Shown here in pieces: positions 17,666-25,365 of a stretch of 64,000 nt of DNA. The notes beneath the pieces were generated by a model that was not told where the DNA came from, searched no databases, and worked only from the letters and a program-made list of their open reading frames with translations. Positions within the stretch are counted from its first letter, which is position 1. Each line of letters begins with the position of its first letter. Source of the stretch: Leptospira fletcheri (GTDB lineage: Bacteria > Spirochaetota > Leptospiria > Leptospirales > Leptospiraceae); contig NZ_RQET01000004.1 of the NCBI RefSeq assembly GCF_004769195.1, positions 1,302,001-1,366,000 of the forward strand. Reading direction: 5' to 3'. A program made the translations under genes and the position numbers.

Positions 17666-18164
17666 GCACCTACCAGGACTCGCCGAACCGCAGTTTGCCT
17701 TCGTGGCAAACTAAGCTCCACGGCGTCTCGTTCTTGCCTCGCCACATCCTGCGGCTCGGTCGCAAGCATTTACGCTCCTTATGGTCGCTATACTTGCTCT
17801 CAAGAACTTGCTTCGAGTCCTTGTTCTATCTGCACCTACCAGGACTCGCCGTTACGCAGTTTGCCTTCGTGACAAACTAAGCTCCACGGCGTCTCGTTCT
17901 TGCCTCGCCACATCCTGTGGCTCGGTCGCAAGCATGTACGCTCCCTATGGGTCGCTATGCTTGCTTTCCAAGAACTCGCTTCGAGTCCTTGTTTCTCTGC
18001 ACCTACCAGGACTCGCCGTTACGCAGTTTGCCTTCGTGACAAACTAAGCTCCACGGCGTCTCGTTCTTGCCTCGCCACATCCTGTGGCTCGGTCGCAAGC
18101 ATGTACGCTCCCTATGGGTCGCTATGCTTGCTTTCCAAGAACTCGCTTCGAGTCCTTGTTTCTC

Positions 18165-18165
<1 letters not shown>
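17666..18165 (-). repeat. Three tandem ~167-bp units, each carrying the last 17 bases of tRNA-Arg
   Basis: Units run 17666-17831 (166 bp), 17832-17998 and 17999-18165 (167 bp each). On the plus strand each starts GCACCTACCAGGACTCG, which is the reverse complement of the 3' end of the tRNA-Arg gene that follows at 18165-18236. Units two and three are identical as far as I can read; unit one, farthest from the tRNA, has about 15-20 changes. Read in the tRNA direction each unit can form several hairpins: GCAAGCAT/ATGCTTGC, GCCACA/TGTGGC, GTTTGTC/GGCAAAC and GGACTCG/CGAGTTC. Plus-strand reading frames cross the array but look like by-products of the repeat. The layout parallels the tyrT-rtT array of E. 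coli. Confidence 0.9.
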
Positions 18166-18236
<71 letters not shown>

Positions 18237-18403
18237 GGTATGGAGGAGAGTTTTTTGGACGAAGCTCCCGAGTCAACAGCATTCTATGCAATCTTTCGAA
18301 CCGAAAAGAGGGGTATTCCCGTTTTTTCGTGTACAGAAAAAGGAAGGGTCCTATTCTACAGACAAAAAAGTAAAAATCCTTAGGGATTTAGAAATAGAGA
18401 CCC

Positions 18404-18778
18404 ATGAATCAGAAATTTGGTTTGAGACCGGTGCATTTCTGGAGGATCCTTTCCGGATTGGTCCTGGTTTTATCGTTTTTTCCCCTGGCCGTCGTTTCCT
18501 TTTCGGCGGAAGAAGAAGCCCGACTGACCGAGAAAGCTTTGGTTGAAAGCCTCTCCACACCGGAACAAAAAGAAGTCGTCCGAAAATACCTACAGAGCCT
18601 TGCAAAGAGGAAACGGGGCGAGGCGAATCATTTGCGGGAACTAGCTGCCGAGGAACCGAAGCTTTCCTCCGGATCGGACCGTAAAAGAAAACTCTTGAAC
18701 ATGGCCGACCAATTGGATCGAGAAGCGGCCATCCATGAGGAAACTCTTCGAAACCTAGCGACTCTTTCCACAAACTGA
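18404..18778 (+). CDS. Small hypothetical secreted protein
   Basis: A 124-residue protein with a signal peptide (WRILSGLVLVLSFFPLAVVSFS, cleavage near residue 34). The mature part is a highly charged, probably helical region (EARLTEKALVESLSTPEQKE; KRKLLNMADQLDREAAIHEE). It overlaps the end of the convergent tmk gene by 24 bases. No family is recognised. Confidence 0.6.
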   Translation: MNQKFGLRPVHFWRILSGLVLVLSFFPLAVVSFSAEEEARLTEKALVESLSTPEQKEVVRKYLQSLAKRKRGEANHLRELAAEEPKLSSGSDRKRKLLNMADQLDREAAIHEETLRNLATLSTN

Positions 18779-19366
18779 GAGGATTTTCTTCGCAACCAGA
18801 TCCGCGAGTTCTTCCGGACGTCGGTTCGCGTCTAAGCGTACCGTATTTTCCGGAAGGATGCTTTCATACGAGTTTCGTATTTTTTCCAGAGTTCCTAGAG
18901 ATTCGAATCTTTCCTTGGCCTCTTTTCTTCCTTCCAAGCGAGCCAGAGCTTGTTTCGGCTCCAGATCCAAATAAAAAAGAAGATCCGGTTCAGGAAAGCC
19001 GTAAGCTCGATTTCTTTCGAGTATTTCCCTGGCGGAAAATTCGGGACCGGACTGGTATGCAGCCGTGGAATACATGTATCGATCTAGCAGGACGATTTTT
19101 TCTTCGTTTAACGCCGGGAGAATATTCCTTTGGAGGGAGACTTCCCGATCTTTCAGAAAGGCTCCGATTTGCTCTTCTCCCGAAAGTTCCAGTTCTCCAC
19201 TCAAAAATTTTCTAAGATAGAGTCCCGTTTCGAATTTCGTGGGTTCCGCGAAGCAAATTGAGGGAACACCTTTCCGGGAAAGTAGGTCGAATACGTGACG
19301 GCTCAAGGTGCTTTTTCCGCTGCCGTCTAAACCTTCAAAAACAAAAAATCCCGGATGTGGTGCCAT
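18755..19366 (-). CDS. tmk: Thymidylate kinase
   Basis: A 203-residue enzyme that phosphorylates dTMP to dTDP for DNA synthesis. It has the P-loop FEGLDGSGKST near the N-terminus, the DRYMYSTAAYQ segment (family DRY motif) near residue 95 and the lid region RLEGRKEAKERFES. I chose the ATG at 19364-19366, since a longer frame would run into the divergent htrA start. Length and motifs are standard. Confidence 0.93.
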   Translation of the reverse strand: MAPHPGFFVFEGLDGSGKSTLSRHVFDLLSRKGVPSICFAEPTKFETGLYLRKFLSGELELSGEEQIGAFLKDREVSLQRNILPALNEEKIVLLDRYMYSTAAYQSGPEFSAREILERNRAYGFPEPDLLFYLDLEPKQALARLEGRKEAKERFESLGTLEKIRNSYESILPENTVRLDANRRPEELADLVAKKILSVCGKSR

Positions 19367-19457
19367 TAACGTTTTCCGAAACCAACTTGACAGAGTCGAT
19401 TTCCGGCGAATCCTGATGCGTACCCAACCGGAATCCCATTCCTGAGGAAAGGAATCC

Positions 19458-20591
19458 ATGAAAAAAACCGACAGATTCAAAAATTTCCTGGTGATTTGCG
19501 TGTCCGTGCTTGCGGGTACTCTTATTTCGCCCGTGCTCTATTGCGGAACTTCCAATAATAGCTCGTTATTTTTAAATGCGAAGGCGGATCGGGAACCGTC
19601 CGCGTCCGCAAAAGCCGCCATTTCCATCCAACAAGCGTTCGAAGAAGTGTATACGAACACTTCTCCGAGTGTGGTTTCCGTCGCTACGGAACGTACCGTG
19701 ACCCAACAAGGGTTCGATCCTTTTTTCGATTTTTATTATGGACGTCGGGGCAGGGTACGGCCTCAGAAAGAAAAACAGAGCGGACTCGGTTCCGGAATCA
19801 TTTTGAGTAAGGACGGATACATTCTTACCAACGAACACGTGGTCGGTGGTTGGGATAAATTTACCGTCAGTACGAAGGATGGAAAGAAATTTCCGGCTCA
19901 ATTGGTGGGCTCGGACCAGACCATCGATGTGGCCCTACTTAAGATCCAGGCCGAAGCGAATCTGGTCCCCATCGAGTTAGGCGATTCTTCCGCCGTTAAA
20001 GTGGGAGATTGGTCGATCGCGATCGGCGCTCCCTGGGGTCTAGACCAATCCATGACCGTGGGCATCGTTTCCGCAGTGGGCCGAGGCGGAATCGACAATT
20101 CGGGAGTCCATTATATCCAGACCGACGCCGCGATCAACCAAGGGAATTCCGGTGGACCTCTCCTTGACATCAACGGAAGAGTCATCGGAATCAATCGGAT
20201 GATCGTGTCTCCGAGCGGAGGTTCGATCGGGTTAGGTTTTGCGATCCCGATTAACGAGGCAAAATCGATCGTAGAAGAATTGAAATCCGGAGGAAAAGTC
20301 AAACGTCCGAAACTAGGAGTAGGCTTGGACGATGTGACGGAAGAGATCGCTAAGGAGTTGAAACTTCCGGCGGTTGCAGGAGCCTTCGTGAGACAAGTGG
20401 TGAACGGAAGCGCAGCTGCCGACGCCGGGATCGAAATCGAAGACGTGATTTTGGATATCGACGGAACCAAGGTCAAGAACGCGTCGGAAGTCGTCGCCAA
20501 GATCCGCGGATCGAAAGTCGGTCAGAGACTTACCATCACCGTGTTCCGAAAGGGACAGACCCTCAAGATTTCGGTTAAACTTAAGGAATAA
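19458..20591 (+). CDS. HtrA/DegP-family periplasmic serine protease
   Basis: A 377-residue protein with an N-terminal signal sequence or anchor ([20 protein letters not shown]), a trypsin-like domain at about residues 60-270 and a single PDZ domain at about 280-377. The triad is His127 (LTNEHVVGG), Asp157 (TIDVALLK) and Ser231 (QGNSGGPL). The PDZ part begins [12 protein letters not shown]. One PDZ domain makes it DegS-like rather than DegP-like in layout. It degrades or senses misfolded envelope proteins. The cysteine near residue 29 could be a lipid site, but the context is weak. ruvB follows after 10 bases. Confidence 0.92.
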   Translation: MKKTDRFKNFLVICVSVLAGTLISPVLYCGTSNNSSLFLNAKADREPSASAKAAISIQQAFEEVYTNTSPSVVSVATERTVTQQGFDPFFDFYYGRRGRVRPQKEKQSGLGSGIILSKDGYILTNEHVVGGWDKFTVSTKDGKKFPAQLVGSDQTIDVALLKIQAEANLVPIELGDSSAVKVGDWSIAIGAPWGLDQSMTVGIVSAVGRGGIDNSGVHYIQTDAAINQGNSGGPLLDINGRVIGINRMIVSPSGGSIGLGFAIPINEAKSIVEELKSGGKVKRPKLGVGLDDVTEEIAKELKLPAVAGAFVRQVVNGSAAADAGIEIEDVILDIDGTKVKNASEVVAKIRGSKVGQRLTITVFRKGQTLKISVKLKE

Positions 20592-20601
20592 GAGAAATTT
20601 T

Positions 20602-21633
20602 TTGGCCAGACATACTTTGAATCCGGAGGAAAAATTCGAGGAGGAGGCTACCTTACGTCCTTCCTTTTTTTCCGAGTTTGTCGGCCAAAAAGAAACCCTT
20701 GCGAACCTTTCGGTTTTCGTGGAGGCGACGAAGCGAAGAGCGCAGGCCCTGGATCACGTGCTTCTTTCCGGACCTCCGGGGTTGGGGAAGACCACTCTGG
20801 CGGGAATCATTGCCCAGGAATTAGGCGCAAGGATCGTCGTAACTTCCGCGCCGGTTCTGACTCGTGGGGCGGATCTCGCCAAATTGCTTACGGACTTGCA
20901 GGAAGGCGATATCCTATTCATCGACGAGGTCCATTCTCTCGGAAGAAAAGTGGAAGAGATCCTTTACCCCGCTATGGAGAATTTCATGATCGATCTTCTC
21001 GTGGGGGAAGGAATCACCGCGCAGACCGTTCAGATCAAGTTGAAGCCTTTTACTTTGATCGGAGCGACTACCCGAAGCGGATTGATTTCCGATCCTTTGA
21101 AGAGTAGATTCGGGATCCATTCCCGTTTGGATTATTACGATGATGCGGAGATGAAGCAGATCGTACTTCGTTCCGCCAAAATCCTAGGTTACGAGATCGA
21201 GGAGAATTCCGCCTGGGAAATCGGTCGCCGGTCCCGCAAGACTCCTCGGATCGCGAATCATTTGTTGAAACGGGTTCGGGATTTTTCCGAAGTCCAGGGT
21301 GATCGTCGCATCGAAATGTCCGCCTGCAAAGAAGCGTTCCGCAGATTAGGAATCGACGAGTACGGTTTGGACAGAATGGATCGCCAAATTCTAGAATGTA
21401 TGATAGATAGGTATAAGGGCGGACCGGTGGGGCTTCGGCCGATTTCGGCGGTGGTAGGGGAAGAGGAACGGACCTTGGAGGATCATTACGAATCCTATAT
21501 GGTTAGGATCGGATTGATCAACCGCACACCTTCCGGAAGGGTTGCCACAGAAAAAGCGTATCAAATATTGGAAAAATCTTATCCTGTTAAAGGGATAAGA
21601 ACGGACGAAGATGCAACTCCCGGCCTTTTTTAA
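20602..21633 (+). CDS. ruvB: Holliday junction branch migration helicase RuvB
   Basis: A 343-residue AAA+ ATPase, usual length for RuvB. It starts at a TTG preceded by AGAG. Walker A is GPPGLGKT (57-64), Walker B is LFIDEVHSL near residue 112, sensor 1 is GATTRSG and the winged-helix C-terminus contains [14 protein letters not shown]. With RuvA and RuvC it moves and resolves recombination junctions; neither gene is adjacent. The gene overlaps the start of the TonB-like gene by 23 bases. Confidence 0.97.
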   Translation: MARHTLNPEEKFEEEATLRPSFFSEFVGQKETLANLSVFVEATKRRAQALDHVLLSGPPGLGKTTLAGIIAQELGARIVVTSAPVLTRGADLAKLLTDLQEGDILFIDEVHSLGRKVEEILYPAMENFMIDLLVGEGITAQTVQIKLKPFTLIGATTRSGLISDPLKSRFGIHSRLDYYDDAEMKQIVLRSAKILGYEIEENSAWEIGRRSRKTPRIANHLLKRVRDFSEVQGDRRIEMSACKEAFRRLGIDEYGLDRMDRQILECMIDRYKGGPVGLRPISAVVGEEERTLEDHYESYMVRIGLINRTPSGRVATEKAYQILEKSYPVKGIRTDEDATPGLF

Positions 21634-22543
21634 TTTAGAAATAGATAAACCTGCGAATATCGAGGAAGACGATCGTCGTCTTCTCTTTGCCGCGTTTTTG
21701 GTTTTTGCCTTCGCCTCCTTTTTGGTCGCACATTTGTTTACTCGTAACGCACTCTGGAAGATGTTGGGAGAGGATCCTCTCGTAAAGGTCACGGACAAGG
21801 CGGAACGGGAAAAAATCTACGAAGTGTTGTTGGAACAGGATTTCGTGGATTCGAGGGTGAAAGACGAATACAAGGCTCTCTCCAACGTGGATGCGGCCGG
21901 CGCGGGTGGATTGACTCAAAAGGAGGGATTCCATTCCGCTTCGCCTCATAGGGAGTTTATTTGGGGAAATCTGATTAAGAGACCTTCCCAGCAGGCCAAT
22001 CCGAAGAGTTCCCAAACCAAGACGGAAGAGGAACAGGTTTACGACGTCGCGATTCTGAAAAACGATCCGGTGCAGGAGCCTACGAAAAGCCAGGAGCAAT
22101 CCACCCAATCCTCCGCAACCGGAAGGATGACCAAGATTCCGTTCAATTATCGTTTCGAGCAGGATTTTCTTTTCCGATGGGACGGAGGACAGTCCCTTTC
22201 CATTCCCCGTAAGAAACTGGCCGGGTACGATTATTTCAAGAGAATGCTACGCCAGATCGAAGGAAGCTTTGCGCCGCCCGGCGGAGGAAATTACGGATAT
22301 AGGGACGGCGCAGGTACCGTCGTCAGGGAAGCCATCATTCCGGGAGAAGTCCGGGTACAATTTATGCTAAACGACGCTGGCCAGGTTATCGATACGAAGC
22401 TGGTTTCTTCCCAAGGACAAACACTTGTGGATCGGGCCTGCCTGGACACTCTCAGAGGACAAAATTTCGGGACCGTACCCGAGGACGTCAAATCTCAAGG
22501 AATGATATTCGGAATTCGTTTCATATTTCCGGGATTCAGATAA
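21611..22543 (+). CDS. TonB-like energy transducer or cell-envelope protein
   Basis: A 310-residue protein with one membrane helix at about residues 25-45 ([18 protein letters not shown]), a polar periplasmic linker with Gln and Ser, and a C-terminal domain that fits the TonB/TolA fold ([36 protein letters not shown]). The linker lacks the proline-rich stretch of classical TonB. It could pass energy to TonB-dependent receptors such as the one at 12.8 kb, though exbB and exbD are not nearby. It begins inside the ruvB end, so it is probably co-translated with it. Confidence 0.72.
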   Translation: MQLPAFFNLEIDKPANIEEDDRRLLFAAFLVFAFASFLVAHLFTRNALWKMLGEDPLVKVTDKAEREKIYEVLLEQDFVDSRVKDEYKALSNVDAAGAGGLTQKEGFHSASPHREFIWGNLIKRPSQQANPKSSQTKTEEEQVYDVAILKNDPVQEPTKSQEQSTQSSATGRMTKIPFNYRFEQDFLFRWDGGQSLSIPRKKLAGYDYFKRMLRQIEGSFAPPGGGNYGYRDGAGTVVREAIIPGEVRVQFMLNDAGQVIDTKLVSSQGQTLVDRACLDTLRGQNFGTVPEDVKSQGMIFGIRFIFPGFR

Positions 22544-22549
22544 GAGTTC

Positions 22550-22912
22550 CTATTGTCCTAGGCTTTCTTTGATCACTTGCCAAAGTCGCGCCCATTCTTT
22601 TTTTCGTTCCCCCTTTTCCTTTAAGCGAAGAAAAAGTTTTTGGGAACCGTCGGTCCCGATAATTCTGATTCTATTTTCGTTTAATACTTCCACGTCATAC
22701 GTCACGGATTCCGCCGAAAAAGCATAATTCAGGATACTGCTGGATTTCAACGGGTATTCCTTATCGTCCAGGATCGTTTTTTCGTTTCTGAAATCCAAAG
22801 TAATACAATCCCTTTCTTTTTTTAACGGATCGCAAAAAGTTCCTTTCGGAGGAGGTACCGGTTTTACTCCACAGGAAAGGGAGATTAAAATCGCCGGAAT
22901 CAGCATCCTCAT
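22550..22912 (-). CDS. Small hypothetical lipoprotein
   Basis: A 120-residue protein with a very short signal peptide, MRMLIPAILISLSC, giving Cys14 as the lipid site. The mature part has two more cysteines (FCDPLKKERDC) and a beta-rich middle (DVEVLNENRIRIIGTDGSQ). It begins 4 bases after the membrane-anchored helical-repeat gene and ends next to the TonB-like gene, convergent. No family is recognised. Confidence 0.7.
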   Translation of the reverse strand: MRMLIPAILISLSCGVKPVPPPKGTFCDPLKKERDCITLDFRNEKTILDDKEYPLKSSSILNYAFSAESVTYDVEVLNENRIRIIGTDGSQKLFLRLKEKGERKKEWARLWQVIKESLGQ

Positions 22913-22916
22913 AAAA

Positions 22917-23963
22917 TCATTCCTCCAGTGGCAGTTTCGTTTTTAGGTTGGGGTGTTTCGCTACGATTTCTCTCGCCAGTTTCAGAATTTCTTCTCGGCG
23001 GTCTCCGGCTGTCGGATAATATTCCTCCAAAAGCGACAGAGCTCTAGGAGGAAGGTTTTGATAATAGAAAATTTTGGCTTCCAAGATTCGGGAACTTCCC
23101 GTGAGAAAATCCACATTTTCGTTCCGCACTCGTCGAAGACTGGAGAGGGAAGAAACATATTGCCCCGCCCTGAATTCAGAAAGTGCGGTCAAAAAATCCG
23201 CTTCCCGGTGGGAAAGAAGTAAGGCGCCGGAACCTTCCTCTCGAGAGAGGGTGCTTTTTAAGAAATCCGTATTTCCAGACAAGGAGCTACCCAAGAGACA
23301 CACCCAGGCGTAACCGATCTTCAATTCCGGACTTAATTTTTGCGGATCAATCGAGATCAGAAGCCTATTCAGAGCGGAGCGACTCAGTTTCTGCCGAATC
23401 GCTTCTCCGAACGAAATCAGATAACGGTTATCAGTATGTTCCGCGAATTCAGGATCCACCGCCTCCGCTCTTAACGCATTACGATAAGAGTCCTCGATGA
23501 GCGGAAGGTAGGATGAATCTTCGGAGAGGAATTCGTCGAATCCCGTATATGCGATTTTGGTTAGGGTTCCGGAATCGAAGCGGAATCCTAAAAGTAGAAA
23601 TTCGTAATAACTGGATAAGGCCAGATAATGGTAGGAAATTCCGTCCTTAGGATTTGCGGAGGCAAAGTCTTTGGCCAAAGACCGGAATTCCTTGATTTCG
23701 TTTTCCTTAGGGTCCGACTTTAGGATTCCGTTTTGCAGGATCTTTCTTTCCTTCTCTAAGAGCAGTCTTCGGTCCCCTGCGAATACGTTACGAATATCCT
23801 GGCGAAAAAAAAAGGCGATTCCGCCGAGGACGATTGCAAGCAAGAAAAATACCAAGGGTTTGTAATCGGTTTTTTTCTTGTAACTTCTATGTCGAGCTTG
23901 GTAGAGCATCCTCTCGGCAGAATCTCCGGAGCGCCCGGACCTTTCACGTATTTTTTGGGGCAT
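22917..23963 (-). CDS. Membrane-anchored helical-repeat (TPR-like) protein
   Basis: A 348-residue protein with a basic N-terminal tail, one membrane helix at about residues 35-53 (PLVFFLLAIVLGGIAFFF) and a long helical region outside. Segments such as SYHYLALSSYYEFLLLG and ALSLLEEYYPTAGDRREEILK look like degenerate TPR or Sel1-like repeats, but none matches cleanly. It forms a two-gene operon with the small lipoprotein gene 4 bases downstream. It likely acts as a scaffold at the cytoplasmic membrane. Confidence 0.7.
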   Translation of the reverse strand: MPQKIRERSGRSGDSAERMLYQARHRSYKKKTDYKPLVFFLLAIVLGGIAFFFRQDIRNVFAGDRRLLLEKERKILQNGILKSDPKENEIKEFRSLAKDFASANPKDGISYHYLALSSYYEFLLLGFRFDSGTLTKIAYTGFDEFLSEDSSYLPLIEDSYRNALRAEAVDPEFAEHTDNRYLISFGEAIRQKLSRSALNRLLISIDPQKLSPELKIGYAWVCLLGSSLSGNTDFLKSTLSREEGSGALLLSHREADFLTALSEFRAGQYVSSLSSLRRVRNENVDFLTGSSRILEAKIFYYQNLPPRALSLLEEYYPTAGDRREEILKLAREIVAKHPNLKTKLPLEE

Positions 23964-24014
23964 TCCCGTTTAGTACGGCTTGACTCACAAGCCCCCCTTG
24001 GTTTCCGTGTAAAT

Positions 24015-24206
24015 ATGCCCTATGACTACGACTTTGACGAGGACTACGATACCGACGGGGAGGAAGGCTTCCTGGATGACGAAGCCGTAACCTGTGTCTG
24101 CGAGGACTGCGACCATCGTTGGGAAAGCGATCCGGACGGCTCTTTTGACGGGCCGGAAAGCGGTATCTGCGCCATGTGCGGTTCCTCGAACGTAATCGAG
24201 CTTTGA
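24015..24206 (+). CDS. Small acidic zinc-ribbon protein
   Basis: The ATG at 24015 gives 63 residues. The N-terminal 22 residues are very acidic (MPYDYDFDEDYDTDGEEG), followed by CVCEDC (Cys27, 29, 32) and, 20 residues later, CAMC (Cys52, 55), a two-knuckle zinc-ribbon. A longer frame upstream crosses the divergent gene and is not credible. Small proteins of this kind may bind nucleic acid or a larger complex; no role is known. It is divergent from the membrane TPR-like gene by 51 bases. Confidence 0.72.
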   Translation: MPYDYDFDEDYDTDGEEGFLDDEAVTCVCEDCDHRWESDPDGSFDGPESGICAMCGSSNVIEL

Positions 24207-24289
24207 TTTTTCCGGTTCCGCACCGTTCCCGAAAGGGGAATTTCTGCGGAGCCATCGTCTTATTTTTTTATCTCGCCCAATCGCCGATC

Positions 24290-24784
24290 ATGTCTCCGAC
24301 CTACGGAGTCGATTTCGATCAAATCTACGAATATTATAAAAAAGGAAATTATGACGTTTTAGTCAGGGCCTCCCGACCCGTCCTGCGAAAAGGGGAAGTG
24401 GATTATAAAATCCTTCTTCTTTACGTTGCTTCCGAACCTAATCTGGAGGAAATCGATAAGACTTTAACCAGTATTTTCGAAAGATCCAAAAAACATCCGG
24501 GAATCTTTTACAACGCGGTGTATCTTTTTCTGGAGAGAGCGTTGGTTTTGGAAGCCACCGAACCGGGAGTAAGATGGGGAAAAATCTTTTTGGAACACGG
24601 TGAGTCCTCTGTTCGCTATGCGGAAGGAGTTTACACCTACGCCTGTATTCTGTATTCTTCCAAGGACTACGAATCCGCGGACGGAATCCTGCAAAAGGCC
24701 AAAGAGATTTCGCACGACGGAAAATTGGGAAAGCGACTCAAGATTCTGGAATTGAGTCTGCAAAAGACCAAGGAGGGAAAATGA
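24290..24784 (+). CDS. Hypothetical helical-repeat protein upstream of rsmD
   Basis: The ATG at 24290 gives 164 residues; an alternative ATG at 24176 adds a hydrophobic segment (GAIVLFFYLAQSP) that could be a membrane anchor, but it overlaps the zinc-ribbon gene. The product consists of paired helices (DFDQIYEYYKKGNYDVLVRA; EGVYTYACILYSSKDYESAD), much like TPR repeats. It ends in an ATGA overlap with rsmD, so translation is coupled. Neither start has a clear ribosome site. Confidence 0.65.
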   Translation: MSPTYGVDFDQIYEYYKKGNYDVLVRASRPVLRKGEVDYKILLLYVASEPNLEEIDKTLTSIFERSKKHPGIFYNAVYLFLERALVLEATEPGVRWGKIFLEHGESSVRYAEGVYTYACILYSSKDYESADGILQKAKEISHDGKLGKRLKILELSLQKTKEGK

Positions 24785-25365
24785 AACCAGCCAAGAAAGG
24801 AAAAGGGCTTAGGATCCAGACGGGCGATTTGAAAGGGAAATTGATTCCTTCGCCGGTCACGCAGGAAGGGAAAAGCAATTTTACCCCTGCGATCATGAAG
24901 AAATCCTTCTTCGATATTTTGGAATCCCTCCAATTGCAGGGCAGGTTGAATTTCACGGATGCAGCGTTTTTGGATTTGTTTGCGGGGTCCGGGCAAATGG
25001 GAATCGAAGCGTTAAGTCGCGGATTCGCGGAGGCGATCTTTTTGGAGCTAGCTTGGGATCGTTTCGAAAGTCTGAAAAACGTTTTGGCCAAGATTCCTCA
25101 CGAACATTCCGTTTTTAGGAAGGATGCGTTCCGCTTTTATACCGGTTTTGCCGAAACCCGGACGCATAAGGTTTTCTTTATAGATCCTCCCTATTCTTTC
25201 TGGGAAAAGAAAGAACCCAAGATCAAAGCGATGGTGGAGGATCTCATCGGTCAGGAATCCGGTGCGGCTTTGATCGCCGTCCAGTCACCCGTAGCTTTGG
25301 ATTGGGAAGGTTTCGAACCTCGTCCCTTCGGCAGGAACGTACTGAATGTCCGCGTACTGGTTTAA
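24781..25365 (+). CDS. rsmD: 16S rRNA (guanine966-N2)-methyltransferase RsmD
   Basis: A 194-residue SAM-dependent enzyme of normal RsmD length. The sequence shows LRIQTGDLKGK and TPAIMKKSFFDIL (family substrate region), motif I FLDLFAGSGQMGIEAL near residue 63 and motif IV FFIDPPYSF near residue 138. It methylates 16S rRNA in the 30S subunit. It overlaps the previous gene by 4 bases and the following sulfatase-fold gene by 20 bases. Confidence 0.93.
   Translation: MKPAKKGKGLRIQTGDLKGKLIPSPVTQEGKSNFTPAIMKKSFFDILESLQLQGRLNFTDAAFLDLFAGSGQMGIEALSRGFAEAIFLELAWDRFESLKNVLAKIPHEHSVFRKDAFRFYTGFAETRTHKVFFIDPPYSFWEKKEPKIKAMVEDLIGQESGAALIAVQSPVALDWEGFEPRPFGRNVLNVRVLV

Noticed and set aside
23889..24014. 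A longer start for the zinc-ribbon gene
   Set aside because: The extra 42 codons overlap the promoter and 5' end of the divergent membrane gene; the ATG at 24015 gives a compact conserved-looking protein.
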